Of a DNA stretch of 22,918 nucleotides, positions 13,815-21,228 are shown one piece after another. A program made the translations under genes and the position numbers. The stretch's first letter is position 1. Every line of letters begins with the position of its first letter. The notes below the pieces were generated by a model. It searched no databases, was not told the DNA's origin, and saw nothing but the letters and a program-made list of their open reading frames with translations. The DNA is from Tyzzerella sp. UBA1042. GTDB lineage: Bacteria > Bacillota > Clostridia > Lachnospirales > Anaerotignaceae. The DNA lies in the NCBI GenBank assembly GCA_002316675.1, contig DCDZ01000021.1, positions 26,878 through 49,795 on the forward strand, given 5' to 3'.

Positions 13815-14483
13815 TTAATGAAAGGTATCGTTTAAATGAAACGAATTTTTTTGATACGTTAAAAAGCCCTCCTGCTGCAGCTTAGACAGCTCCATGGACA
13901 TAGCGCTGCGGTCAACTGCCAAGTATTCCGCAAGCTGCTGACGGTTAAAGGGGATTTGAAAAGACGATGAACCGACTTTCATGGATTCTGCAGAAAGATA
14001 AGACAAAAGCTTTTCTCTGGTGGTTCTTTTTGTAATATGCTCTATTTTGCCTGTGAGCATAATGTTTTTTCCTGCTAAAATGGAAAGCAAATTTCGGATG
14101 ATGCGGGAATGAAATACACAGGACGGTGTGCAGGTGTTTAAAATTTGCCCAATATCGATAAATAAAACAGTAGTTGGTTCCACAGCAAGGACGCTTACGG
14201 TGATATTTTGTGTATGGGTGCAGGCAAAAGATTCGGCAAACATTTGGGAAGGGGTAATGTCACTTAATATGGTACGATTTCCCCAAAAATCTTCTTTCAA
14301 AATGTGAATATACCCCGATAAAACAAGGCCCATCCTATTTACGGCTTCTCCTTGTCTGAAAATTAATGTGCCCTTGGCATATTTTTTTTCAACGGCAGAG
14401 AGACACGTAAGCATGGTTTGTATTTCTTCGGGTGTAATACCGGAAAACAGGGGGGATTTTTTTAAAACAGAACTATTATTCAT
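13815..14483 (-). CDS. Crp/Fnr-family transcriptional regulator
   Basis: Putative dimeric DNA-binding regulator, 222 aa. It has an N-terminal cyclic-nucleotide-binding-like beta-roll at about residues 12-125 (KYAKGTLIFRQGEAVNRMGL, then VLSGYIHILKEDFWGNRTIL), a long dimerisation helix, and a C-terminal winged helix at about 155-215 (FNRQQLAEYLAVDRSAMSME, then LSKLQQEGFLTYQ). There is no FNR-type N-terminal cysteine cluster. ATG 14483 is preferred over GTG 14492 because AAAGGTGG lies just upstream of it and overlaps the GTG. It is divergent from a 4Fe-4S protein gene, an arrangement like that of HcpR-type regulators of nitrosative or redox stress; that subfamily is inferred, not shown. Ligand unknown. 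Confidence 0.92.
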   Translation of the reverse strand: MNNSSVLKKSPLFSGITPEEIQTMLTCLSAVEKKYAKGTLIFRQGEAVNRMGLVLSGYIHILKEDFWGNRTILSDITPSQMFAESFACTHTQNITVSVLAVEPTTVLFIDIGQILNTCTPSCVFHSRIIRNLLSILAGKNIMLTGKIEHITKRTTREKLLSYLSAESMKVGSSSFQIPFNRQQLAEYLAVDRSAMSMELSKLQQEGFLTYQKNSFHLNDTFH

Positions 14484-14497
14484 AAAAACCACCTTTG

Positions 14498-14513
14498 TGT
14501 TGTATTTACAACA
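14498..14513. promoter_or_regulatory. 16-bp palindrome, probable Crp/Fnr operator
   Basis: TGTTGTA and TACAACA flank a central TT in perfect symmetry. The TTGT...ACAA arms are of the kind bound by Crp/Fnr-family dimers. It lies in the gap between the divergent regulator and 4Fe-4S genes. Its centre (14505.5) is 41.5 nt upstream of the start predicted from TATACT at 14535-14540, the classic class II activator position. On the minus strand it lies downstream of the regulator's likely start point. Confidence 0.65.
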
Positions 14514-14527
14514 GAAGTTTTTTGTTT

Positions 14528-14556
14528 ATTATAGTATACTTTCCCCATAAGAACAA
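14528..14556 (-). promoter_or_regulatory. Possible promoter of the Crp/Fnr gene
   Basis: On the minus strand TTGTTC (14556-14551) and a perfect TATAAT (14533-14528) are 17 nt apart. The start would be near 14521, placing the palindrome at 14498-14513 just inside the transcribed leader, suited to autorepression. Confidence 0.45.
14535..14540 (+). promoter_or_regulatory. -10 box of the 4Fe-4S gene promoter
   Basis: TATACT at 14535-14540, with no recognisable -35 hexamer at the proper distance. The absence of a -35 together with the palindrome centred at about -41.5 suggests an activator-dependent promoter. It overlaps the divergent minus-strand promoter. Confidence 0.5.
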
Positions 14557-14596
14557 GAAAAATAAAAACTTTTTAATATATTTGGAGGGAATTATT

Positions 14597-15289
14597 ATGA
14601 TTAGAAAAATTATTGAAATAAATCAAGAAAAATGCAATGGTTGCGGGCTGTGTGCGGCAGCGTGTCACGAAGGGGCAATTGCCATGATAGAGGGCAAGGC
14701 AACCTTGATTCGTGATGATTATTGCGATGGCCTTGGAGATTGCCTGCCCACTTGCCCCACAGGTGCCATTCAGTTTGTGGAACGAGAGGCGCTGCCTTAC
14801 GATGAGGCGGCGGTAAAGAAAAATATGGCGGCAAAGGGCCATGGATGCAGCTGCCCGGGAACCCAACCACAGCTGTTCCGGCCCAAAGAAAATCCGCAAG
14901 TGCCGGTGGCAGGGCAGGTGCAATCCCAGCTTCGCCAGTGGCCCGTACAGATTCAGCTGGCACCTGTGCAGGCACCCTATTTTGACGGAGCAAACCTATT
15001 AATTGCGGCGGATTGTACCGCATATGCATATGGGGATTTCCACAGCAAATTTATGAAAAATAAAGTTACCTTAATTGGCTGTCCTAAGCTGGACCATGTG
15101 GAATATGCTCAAAAATTACAGCAAATTATTATGCAAAACGACATTAAAAGTGTAACTGTTGTGAGAATGCAGGTGCCCTGCTGCGGCGGAATGGAGATGG
15201 CGATAAAGACAGCACTGCAAAATAGCGGGAAGTTTCTTCCTTGGCAGGTGGTAACCATTTCCACGCAGGGGGAAATTTTAGAAGGATAA
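14597..15289 (+). CDS. 4Fe-4S ferredoxin-type protein
   Basis: 230-aa iron-sulfur protein. Residues 13-23 hold a full CxxCxxCxxxC set (CNGCGLCAAAC). The second cluster motif at 43-54 reads CDGLGDCLPTCP, with Leu46 where the usual second cysteine would be, so it has only three of four ligands. Further cysteines follow: CSCPG at about residue 93, DCTAY, GCPKLD and VPCCGGM. The C-terminal half may bind an additional cofactor. Clostridial proteins of this type are often next to Crp/Fnr regulators and sometimes Hcp. GGAGGG precedes ATG 14597. It is a one-gene transcript with its own terminator. Redox or nitrosative-stress electron transfer is inferred. Confidence 0.88.
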   Translation: MIRKIIEINQEKCNGCGLCAAACHEGAIAMIEGKATLIRDDYCDGLGDCLPTCPTGAIQFVEREALPYDEAAVKKNMAAKGHGCSCPGTQPQLFRPKENPQVPVAGQVQSQLRQWPVQIQLAPVQAPYFDGANLLIAADCTAYAYGDFHSKFMKNKVTLIGCPKLDHVEYAQKLQQIIMQNDIKSVTVVRMQVPCCGGMEMAIKTALQNSGKFLPWQVVTISTQGEILEG

Positions 15290-15336
15290 GCCATTTTATG
15301 AGCTTGGTTTTTGGAAAAAAATATGATTTTAGAAAA

Positions 15337-15386
15337 GCCCCATTGCTTGCGCAAAATCATTTTGCGGCAATTCAATGGGGTTTTTT
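15337..15386 (+). terminator. Intrinsic terminator of the 4Fe-4S gene
   Basis: CCCCATTG at 15338-15345 pairs with CAATGGGG at 15373-15380. An inner stem (TTGC-GCAAAA with TTTTGC-GCAA, one bulged G) almost fills the loop. TTTTTT follows at 15381-15386. A long, strong terminator 48 nt after the stop codon. Confidence 0.9.
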
Positions 15387-15574
15387 GGGATCTGACCTGA
15401 ATAGAAACAAGCCAATGCAATTTCAATATAAAAAACCAAGGAATAGTACAAAATATATTTATTAATATAGGTAGGAACAGCAAACAAAAAATCGTTTCTC
15501 AAGTTTTTTCAAAGAAAAAAGTGTAATCATTGCTTTAAAAAGTAGAATTCACTTTCTGTAAAATCTGGAAATTT

Positions 15575-15588
15575 AGAACGAATGTTTG
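15575..15588 (+). promoter_or_regulatory. LexA (SOS) box-like site
   Basis: AGAACGAATGTTTG matches the Gram-positive LexA/DinR consensus CGAACRNRYGTTYC at 12 of 14 positions, including both core half-sites GAAC and GTTT. uvrB and uvrA are established SOS genes in Bacillus, so LexA repression of this operon is likely. The site lies about 30 nt upstream of the -10 box. Confidence 0.7.
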
Positions 15589-15616
15589 CTTTTTGCTGTA
15601 CTTTTGTAAGTGTTTG

Positions 15617-15625
15617 TGATATAAT
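15617..15625 (+). promoter_or_regulatory. Extended -10 promoter of uvrBA
   Basis: TGATATAAT (TGn followed by a perfect TATAAT at 15620-15625). The -35 at 17 nt (TGTACT, 15597-15602) is weak, as often with extended -10 promoters. The start would be near 15632, leaving a leader of about 130 nt. Confidence 0.65.
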
Positions 15626-15735
15626 TTGTTCAGATTTCAAGTATGTGCCATACTGTTTGAAAGAAATTTTTGATTGTTCGATTGTTTTTTACAGTGAATC
15701 TCCATCAAGGGACACGCTGCTATTTTTATTGTAAG

Positions 15736-15751
15736 CCATAAATTTTTATGG
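15736..15751 (+). other. Palindrome overlapping the uvrB binding site
   Basis: CCATAAA and TTTATGG flank TT in perfect symmetry. The right arm shares its last two G with the GGAGGTG ribosome binding site (15750-15756). As RNA it could form a weak 6-bp hairpin partly hiding the site. It is AT-rich, so chance is possible. Confidence 0.35.
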
Positions 15752-15761
15752 AGGTGATTAT

Positions 15762-17741
15762 ATGAATTTTAAGGTTCATTCTGAATATAAGCCTACGGGG
15801 GATCAGCCGGAGGCCATTGAAAAGCTGGCAAAGGGCTTTCAAGAGGGTAAAAAATTTCAAACGCTGTTGGGGGTTACAGGTAGCGGAAAAACCTTTACTA
15901 TGGCAAATATTATTGAAAAGCTGCAAAAGCCAACGCTGGTGGTTGCCCATAACAAGACCCTTGCAGCCCAGCTTTATAATGAACTGAAGGAGTTTTTTCC
16001 CGAAAACGCGGTGGAATACTTTGTGTCGTATTATGATTATTATCAGCCCGAAGCCTATGTGCCCAGCACAGACACTTATATTGAAAAGGATTCCTCTGTG
16101 AATGATGAAATTGATAAGTTGCGTCACTCTGCCACAGCCGCCTTGGTGGAACGGGAGGATGTTATTGTTGTGGCCAGTGTTTCCTGCATTTATGGTTTGG
16201 GCGATCCTGAGGAATACTATGGCATGATGCTTTCTTTGCGTCCCGGCATGGAGAAGGATCGGGATGAGGTGCTCCGCGGGTTATTGGAGATGCAGTATGA
16301 CCGAAATGATATGAGCTTTGAAAGGGGTACCTTTCGTGTGCGGGGAGATGTGGTGGAAATTTTCCCTGTGGGTTCCTCGGAGCACGCCGTACGGGTAGAG
16401 TTTTTTGGCGACGAGGTAGAGCGAATTACGGAAATTGACGTTGTGACTGGGGAAATTTTAGGAACAAGAACGCATATTTCTATTTTTCCTGCGTCTCACT
16501 ATGTAACCTCTCCGGAAAAAATGAAAGTGTCCATTCAACGCATTGAGGCGGAACTGGCCGTGCGGTTGGATGAGCTTCGCCGGGAGGACAAGCTCCTTGA
16601 GGCCCAGAGACTAGAGCAAAGAACAAATTATGATTTGGAAATGATGCGTGAAATGGGATTTTGTACGGGAATTGAAAATTATTCCAGGCACCTGTCCCTG
16701 CGAGAGGCGGGAAGCACACCCTTTACACTGATCGATTTCTTCCCTGATGATTTTTTGATGATTGCCGATGAGTCTCATGTTTCAATTCCCCAGATTCGGG
16801 GAATGTATGAAGGAGACAGATCGAGAAAAACCACCTTAGTGAATTTTGGGTTTCGACTGCCCTCGGCACTGGATAACCGGCCTTTAAAATTTCCGGAATT
16901 TGAAGAGAAAATCAATCAGCTTTTGTTTGTTTCCGCAACCCCTTCCGTATATGAAAAACAGCACACAGAGCAGATTGCGGAGCAAATTATTCGCCCCACA
17001 GGCTTGCTTGATCCGGAAATTTCTGTACGTCCCATTGAAGGACAAATTGATGATTTGCTCTCGGAGGTCAAGAAAACCACGGATGGGGGACAAAAGGTAT
17101 TGGTGACAACGCTGACAAAGAAAATGGCGGAACGTTTAACGGATTATATGCGTGAAGCGGGGGTGCGGGTGCGTTATTTGCATTCCGATATTGATACCTT
17201 GGAGCGTTTGGAGATCATTCGTGACCTGCGTATGGATGTGTTTGATGTTTTGGTGGGTATCAACCTTTTGCGGGAAGGGTTAGACATTCCCGAGGTCAGC
17301 TTAGTTGCAATTTTGGATGCGGACAAAGAAGGCTTTTTACGTTCGGAAACCTCGTTAATTCAGACTGTTGGCCGGGCGGCAAGAAATGCCGACGGTCGTG
17401 TTATTATGTATGCCAACGTCATGACGGAGAGCATGAACCGGGCAATTCAAGAAACCAACCGCCGCCGGGGCATTCAGGAAGCATATAATGAGGCCCATGG
17501 AATTACGCCGCAAACCATTCAAAAGAAGGTTCATGATATTATCAAAATCAGCAAAAACGTAACAGAAAAACAGCGGTTTGGCTTGGATAAAGACCCGGAA
17601 TCCATGAGCAAAGAGGAACTGAAACAGCTGATTCAAAAGCTGGAGAAAGAAATGAAGCAGGCAGCTTTGGGACTTCAATTTGAGCGGGCCGCCGAGCTTA
17701 GGGATAAGGTTTTGGAGTTAAAAAAAATGAAGGATGAATGA
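15762..17741 (+). CDS. uvrB: Excinuclease ABC subunit B
   Basis: Helicase-like damage-verification subunit of nucleotide excision repair; it is loaded by UvrA and recruits UvrC for incision. The 659-aa product is full length. It shows Walker A GVTGSGKT at residues 37-44, the tyrosine-rich beta-hairpin region YYDYYQPEAYVPSTDTYIEK near residue 92, the helicase box ADESHVSIPQIRGMYEGDRS, motif VI QTVGRAARNADGRVIMYA, and a C-terminal UVR domain (KEMKQAALGLQFERAAELRD) that contacts UvrC. GGAGGTG precedes ATG 15762. It forms an operon with uvrA, 24 nt apart, behind a LexA-like box. Confidence 0.98.
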   Translation: MNFKVHSEYKPTGDQPEAIEKLAKGFQEGKKFQTLLGVTGSGKTFTMANIIEKLQKPTLVVAHNKTLAAQLYNELKEFFPENAVEYFVSYYDYYQPEAYVPSTDTYIEKDSSVNDEIDKLRHSATAALVEREDVIVVASVSCIYGLGDPEEYYGMMLSLRPGMEKDRDEVLRGLLEMQYDRNDMSFERGTFRVRGDVVEIFPVGSSEHAVRVEFFGDEVERITEIDVVTGEILGTRTHISIFPASHYVTSPEKMKVSIQRIEAELAVRLDELRREDKLLEAQRLEQRTNYDLEMMREMGFCTGIENYSRHLSLREAGSTPFTLIDFFPDDFLMIADESHVSIPQIRGMYEGDRSRKTTLVNFGFRLPSALDNRPLKFPEFEEKINQLLFVSATPSVYEKQHTEQIAEQIIRPTGLLDPEISVRPIEGQIDDLLSEVKKTTDGGQKVLVTTLTKKMAERLTDYMREAGVRVRYLHSDIDTLERLEIIRDLRMDVFDVLVGINLLREGLDIPEVSLVAILDADKEGFLRSETSLIQTVGRAARNADGRVIMYANVMTESMNRAIQETNRRRGIQEAYNEAHGITPQTIQKKVHDIIKISKNVTEKQRFGLDKDPESMSKEELKQLIQKLEKEMKQAALGLQFERAAELRDKVLELKKMKDE

Positions 17742-17765
17742 AAAACCTTGCTTTTAGGAGGAACT

Positions 17766-20600
17766 ATGAAGGATAAAATTGTAATTCGGGGGGCCAGGGA
17801 GCATAATTTAAAAAATGTAGACCTGACCATACCAAGAGATAAATTGGTTGTATTCACAGGGGTCAGCGGCTCGGGGAAAAGCTCCCTGGCCTTTGATACT
17901 CTTTACGCAGAGGGACAGCGGCGGTATGTGGAATCTTTGTCCTCCTATGCCCGCCAGTTTTTGGGGCAGATGGAAAAGCCCGACGTTGATTTGATCGAAG
18001 GGCTTTCCCCCGCTATTTCCATAGATCAAAAAACAACCAGCCATAACCCCCGTTCCACGGTGGGAACGGTGACGGAAATCTATGATTATTTGCGTTTGCT
18101 TTATGCCAGAATCGGCATTCCCCATTGCCCCAAGTGCGGCAAGGAAATCAAAAAGCAGACCATAGACCAGATTGTTGACCGTATTGCAGGATTGCCTGAA
18201 CGCAGCAAGCTGCAGCTTCTTGCCCCTGTTGTGCGCGGGCGCAAGGGCGAGCATATGAAGCTTTTGGAGGATGCAAAAAAAAGCGGATACGTACGTGTGC
18301 GGGTGGACGGGCATTTATATGACCTTTCGGAAAAAATTGAGTTGGAAAAAAACAAAAAGCATACCATAGAAATCGTGGTTGACCGTTTGGTGGTCAAAGA
18401 GGGGATGCAAAAACGCTTGACAGAGTCCATAGAAACGGTAACCTCCCTGACAGGGGGGCTTTTGATTGTAGATGTGAACCAAGGAGAGGATGAACTGGTT
18501 TTCAGCCAGAATTTTTCCTGCCCGGATTGCGGCATTGATTTAATGGAGATTGAGCCTCGGTTGTTTTCCTTTAACAATCCTAGCGGCGCCTGCCCCACCT
18601 GTACCGGCTTGGGGATGCAGATGAAGTTTGACGAGAACCTCATTGTGCCCAATGACAGCCTTAGCATTGCAAAAGGGGCTATTGTTGCCCCAGGATATAA
18701 CTCCATTTCCGCAAAGGACAGCATGGGACGGGTGCTTTTTGAAGCTTTGGCAGATCGGTATGGATTTTCTTTGGATACACCTTTTCGTGAATTGCCTGAG
18801 AAAATCAAAAAAATTATTTTTTACGGGACAGGCGGGGAAAAACTGCGCATTACCTATTCTAATTATCGGGGTACCGGTACGTATGATTATGACTTTGACG
18901 GCTTGATTCCCAATTTGCAGCGCCGCTATAATGAAACCTCCGAGGGTATGCGGGGAGAATATGAAGAATATATGACCAATATTCAATGCCCCGACTGCCA
19001 CGGACAGCGTCTTCGTCCCGAGGTTCTTGCCATTACCGTAGGCGGCAAAAATATTTCCCAATTGACCCAGCTTTCCGTGGCGGAAATTCAAAAATTCTTC
19101 CAAACCCTTGTTTTAAATGAACGGGAGGAAATGATTGCCCAACGGATTTTAAAGGAAGTCAATGCCAGAATCGGATTTTTGATGGATGTAGGCTTGGAAT
19201 ATTTAACCTTGGCCCGGGCGGCTGGCACCCTTTCCGGAGGAGAGGCGCAAAGAATTCGCCTTGCCACCCAAATAGGCTCCGGCTTGGTGGGGGTTGTTTA
19301 TATATTGGATGAGCCAAGCATCGGCCTGCATCAGAGGGACAACGACAAGCTGCTGAAATCCCTGCAGCATCTGCGGGATATCGGGAACTCACTGATTGTG
19401 GTGGAGCACGATGAGGACACCATGTATGCGGCAGATTGCATTGTGGATATCGGCCCCGGTGCGGGAAAGGACGGCGGCGAGGTGCTTTGCGTGGGCAGCG
19501 TAGAGGACATTATGGCTTGCGGGCGTTCTCTGACGGGAGATTACCTCAGCGGCAGAAAAAGAATTGAAGTGCCCAGGGAGCGCAGGGCCTTTGTGCCCGA
19601 TCAGGTGCTGAAAATCAAAGGCGCCGGAGAAAATAATTTGAAGAATATAGACGTGGACATTCCCTTGGGCATATTTACCTGTGTAACGGGAGTCAGCGGC
19701 TCGGGAAAAAGTTCTTTGGTCAACGAAATATTATATAAGCGTTTGGCCAGAGACTTGAACAGAGCAAAGCTTCGCCCGGGTCTCCACAAGGATATGCTTG
19801 GGCAGGAAAAGCTGGACAAGGTGATCAATATCGACCAGTCGCCCATCGGGCGCACACCAAGGAGCAATCCTGCCACCTATACCGGTGTTTTTGATATGAT
19901 TCGTGATGTTTATGCCCAAACCACAGAGGCGAAAATGAGAGGCTATCAAAAGGGCAGATTCAGCTTTAATGTGAAGGGCGGACGATGCGAAGCCTGCGGC
20001 GGCGACGGCATTATTAAAATAGAAATGCACTTTTTACCGGATATTTATGTGCCTTGTGAAATTTGTCAAGGGAAGCGATACAACCGTGAAACCTTAGAGG
20101 TGAAATATAAGGGAAAAAGTATTTCCGATGTATTGGAGATGACGGTGGAGGAGGCTTTGGCCTTTTTTGAAAATATTCCCCGCATTAAGACAAAGCTGCA
20201 AACCCTTTATGATGTAGGGTTATCCTATGTGAAGCTGGGGCAAGCCTCCACAACCCTTTCCGGGGGTGAGGCCCAAAGGGTAAAGCTGGCAACGGAGTTG
20301 AGCAAAAAAAGCACGGGACGCACCATGTATATCTTGGATGAGCCCACTACGGGGCTGCATACTGCAGATGTGCATAAATTGGTGCAAATCATACAAAAGC
20401 TGGCGGAAGGCGGCAATACAATTGTGGTGATTGAACATAATCTGGATGTGATTAAAACTGCGGATTACATCATTGATATGGGCCCCGAAGGGGGCGATAA
20501 AGGCGGCATGGTGATTGCCAAGGGTACGCCGGAGGAGATCTGCCGGGTGAAAAAATCCTATACCGGTCAATATTTGAAGGATATTATAGAAAAAGGTTAA
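17766..20600 (+). CDS. uvrA: Excinuclease ABC subunit A
   Basis: Dimeric ABC-type ATPase that finds bulky DNA lesions and delivers UvrB. The 944-aa product is full length. It has two ATP-binding modules: Walker A GVSGSGKSS at about residues 32-40 and again near 640, and ABC signatures LSGGEAQRIRLA near 487 and LSGGEAQRVKLA near 830. An N-terminal CxxC zinc module begins near residue 121. The C-terminal damage-sensing zinc finger has C741, C744, C764 and C767. ATG 17766 follows AGGAGG closely (4 nt); the frame is open upstream to 17748 but the binding site supports 17766. Co-transcribed with uvrB and ended by a terminator. Confidence 0.98.
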   Translation: MKDKIVIRGAREHNLKNVDLTIPRDKLVVFTGVSGSGKSSLAFDTLYAEGQRRYVESLSSYARQFLGQMEKPDVDLIEGLSPAISIDQKTTSHNPRSTVGTVTEIYDYLRLLYARIGIPHCPKCGKEIKKQTIDQIVDRIAGLPERSKLQLLAPVVRGRKGEHMKLLEDAKKSGYVRVRVDGHLYDLSEKIELEKNKKHTIEIVVDRLVVKEGMQKRLTESIETVTSLTGGLLIVDVNQGEDELVFSQNFSCPDCGIDLMEIEPRLFSFNNPSGACPTCTGLGMQMKFDENLIVPNDSLSIAKGAIVAPGYNSISAKDSMGRVLFEALADRYGFSLDTPFRELPEKIKKIIFYGTGGEKLRITYSNYRGTGTYDYDFDGLIPNLQRRYNETSEGMRGEYEEYMTNIQCPDCHGQRLRPEVLAITVGGKNISQLTQLSVAEIQKFFQTLVLNEREEMIAQRILKEVNARIGFLMDVGLEYLTLARAAGTLSGGEAQRIRLATQIGSGLVGVVYILDEPSIGLHQRDNDKLLKSLQHLRDIGNSLIVVEHDEDTMYAADCIVDIGPGAGKDGGEVLCVGSVEDIMACGRSLTGDYLSGRKRIEVPRERRAFVPDQVLKIKGAGENNLKNIDVDIPLGIFTCVTGVSGSGKSSLVNEILYKRLARDLNRAKLRPGLHKDMLGQEKLDKVINIDQSPIGRTPRSNPATYTGVFDMIRDVYAQTTEAKMRGYQKGRFSFNVKGGRCEACGGDGIIKIEMHFLPDIYVPCEICQGKRYNRETLEVKYKGKSISDVLEMTVEEALAFFENIPRIKTKLQTLYDVGLSYVKLGQASTTLSGGEAQRVKLATELSKKSTGRTMYILDEPTTGLHTADVHKLVQIIQKLAEGGNTIVVIEHNLDVIKTADYIIDMGPEGGDKGGMVIAKGTPEEICRVKKSYTGQYLKDIIEKG

Positions 20601-20607
20601 AAAATAG

Positions 20608-20652
20608 AAAAAGACGGGAGTATCGATTTTTTTGATATTTCCTGTCTTTTTT
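20608..20652 (+). terminator. Intrinsic terminator of uvrBA
   Basis: GACGGGA (20613-20619) pairs with TCCTGTC (20640-20646). The stem extends inward as GTATC/GATAT and outward as AAA/TTT, with a T-rich loop. CTTTTTT follows. It ends the uvrBA transcript 8 nt after the stop codon and hosts a nested promoter in its right half. Confidence 0.85.
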
Positions 20653-20660
20653 GTTATAAT
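20632..20660 (+). promoter_or_regulatory. Promoter nested inside the uvrA terminator
   Basis: TTGATA at 20632-20637 and a perfect TATAAT at 20655-20660 are 17 nt apart, with an extended -10 TG at 20652-20653. The -35 lies in the loop/right arm of the terminator and the -10 just after its T-run. The start would be near 20667. Confidence 0.7.
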
Positions 20661-20697
20661 GGAGGGAAAAGGTTTATGCACAAAAGAAATGTTTATA

Positions 20698-20726
20698 TTG
20701 ACAAGTGGTTTAGAAATCATTACCAT
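20698..20726 (+). promoter_or_regulatory. Second possible promoter before the 102-aa gene
   Basis: Perfect TTGACA at 20698-20703, 17-nt spacer, TACCAT at 20721-20726 (4 of 6). A start near 20733 would leave a short leader of about 28 nt to ATG 20761. Confidence 0.45.
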
Positions 20727-20760
20727 AAGAATATAAGATTTCTGGCGAATGGAGGAAGGT

Positions 20761-21069
20761 ATGGCTAAAAGAAAAGAACCAATACAGGATTTTTTACAGG
20801 CAAGTAAAAGAGTGGCAGATTTATTTCACTGCGAGGGCGATCTCTTTTTAAAGCCTCTTTTGGATACGGAGTGGGCAGTGCGCCGGGATGAAGATTTTTA
20901 CTTCCTCTGTTATTGGTTAGCAAACGACAAAAAGGTAGATGCGGTCATTGTGAAAAAAAGTGGGGAACCGTTACTATATAGAACGAAAGAATATACTATG
21001 GTTATAGCGATTGATTGTGTGAAAATAGGATTTATTTTTAGTAACCACAAAAATATTTCCGAAAACTAA
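20761..21069 (+). CDS. Hypothetical protein, 102 aa
   Basis: I do not recognise this protein. It is small and mixed alpha/beta, without signal peptide or membrane helix: a basic start (MAKRKEPIQDFLQASKRVAD), a segment LFHCEGDLFLKPLLDTEWAV, an aromatic stretch DFYFLCYWLAND, and a C-terminal half rich in beta-forming residues (AVIVKKSGEPLLYRTKEYTM then VIAIDCVKIGFIF). ATG 20761 follows GGAGGAAGG; the in-frame ATG 20749 lies before that site and is rejected. It has two candidate promoters of its own and is separated by 159 nt from the SSB-like gene. Co-location with DNA-metabolism genes is the only hint of role. Confidence 0.75.
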   Translation: MAKRKEPIQDFLQASKRVADLFHCEGDLFLKPLLDTEWAVRRDEDFYFLCYWLANDKKVDAVIVKKSGEPLLYRTKEYTMVIAIDCVKIGFIFSNHKNISEN

Positions 21070-21186
21070 CATGAGTATGGCTAGGACAACAGAGAACCTA
21101 CCTTAAGGAGGCCTTGCATAGTTTTTTCAAATACGGACTTCTAAAGGTTTGTTTTTTTGCGTAAACTGAAATACAGAAGGAAGCAT

Positions 21187-21209
21187 TGCCGGCAAAAGTT
21201 AAACCGGCA
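21187..21209 (+). other. Hairpin before the SSB-like gene
   Basis: TGCCGG at 21187-21192 pairs with CCGGCA at 21204-21209 across an 11-nt loop. It lies 20 nt before the start codon and has no T-run. It could affect translation or RNA stability of the SSB-like message. Confidence 0.35.
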
Positions 21210-21228
21210 TAGAAAAGGGGAGAAAGCG

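Larger units (their letters stand above)
15290..15761. other. Intergenic region before uvrB
   Basis: No gene is supported. In order it holds the terminator at 15337-15386, about 190 nt of AT-rich sequence with no clear structure, the LexA-like box at 15575-15588, the extended -10 promoter at 15617-15625, and a 16-bp palindrome at 15736-15751 overlapping the uvrB ribosome binding site. Confidence 0.6.

Noticed and set aside
18101..18808. 235-codon minus-strand frame opposite uvrA
   Set aside because: It is antisense to a clear uvrA coding region with low-complexity, non-protein-like composition; a shadow of codon bias.
20676..20768. 30-codon frame (starts MHKRNVYIDKWFRNH) overlapping the start of the 102-aa gene
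   Set aside because: Its GGAGGG (20661-20666) would lie upstream of the start point of the nested promoter, so it would not be in that message; a leader peptide is possible but unsupported.
21097..21112. TTAAGGAGG before the SSB-like gene
   Set aside because: Looks like a ribosome binding site but the only start (TTG, 2 nt away) gives a 16-codon frame at an unsuitable distance.
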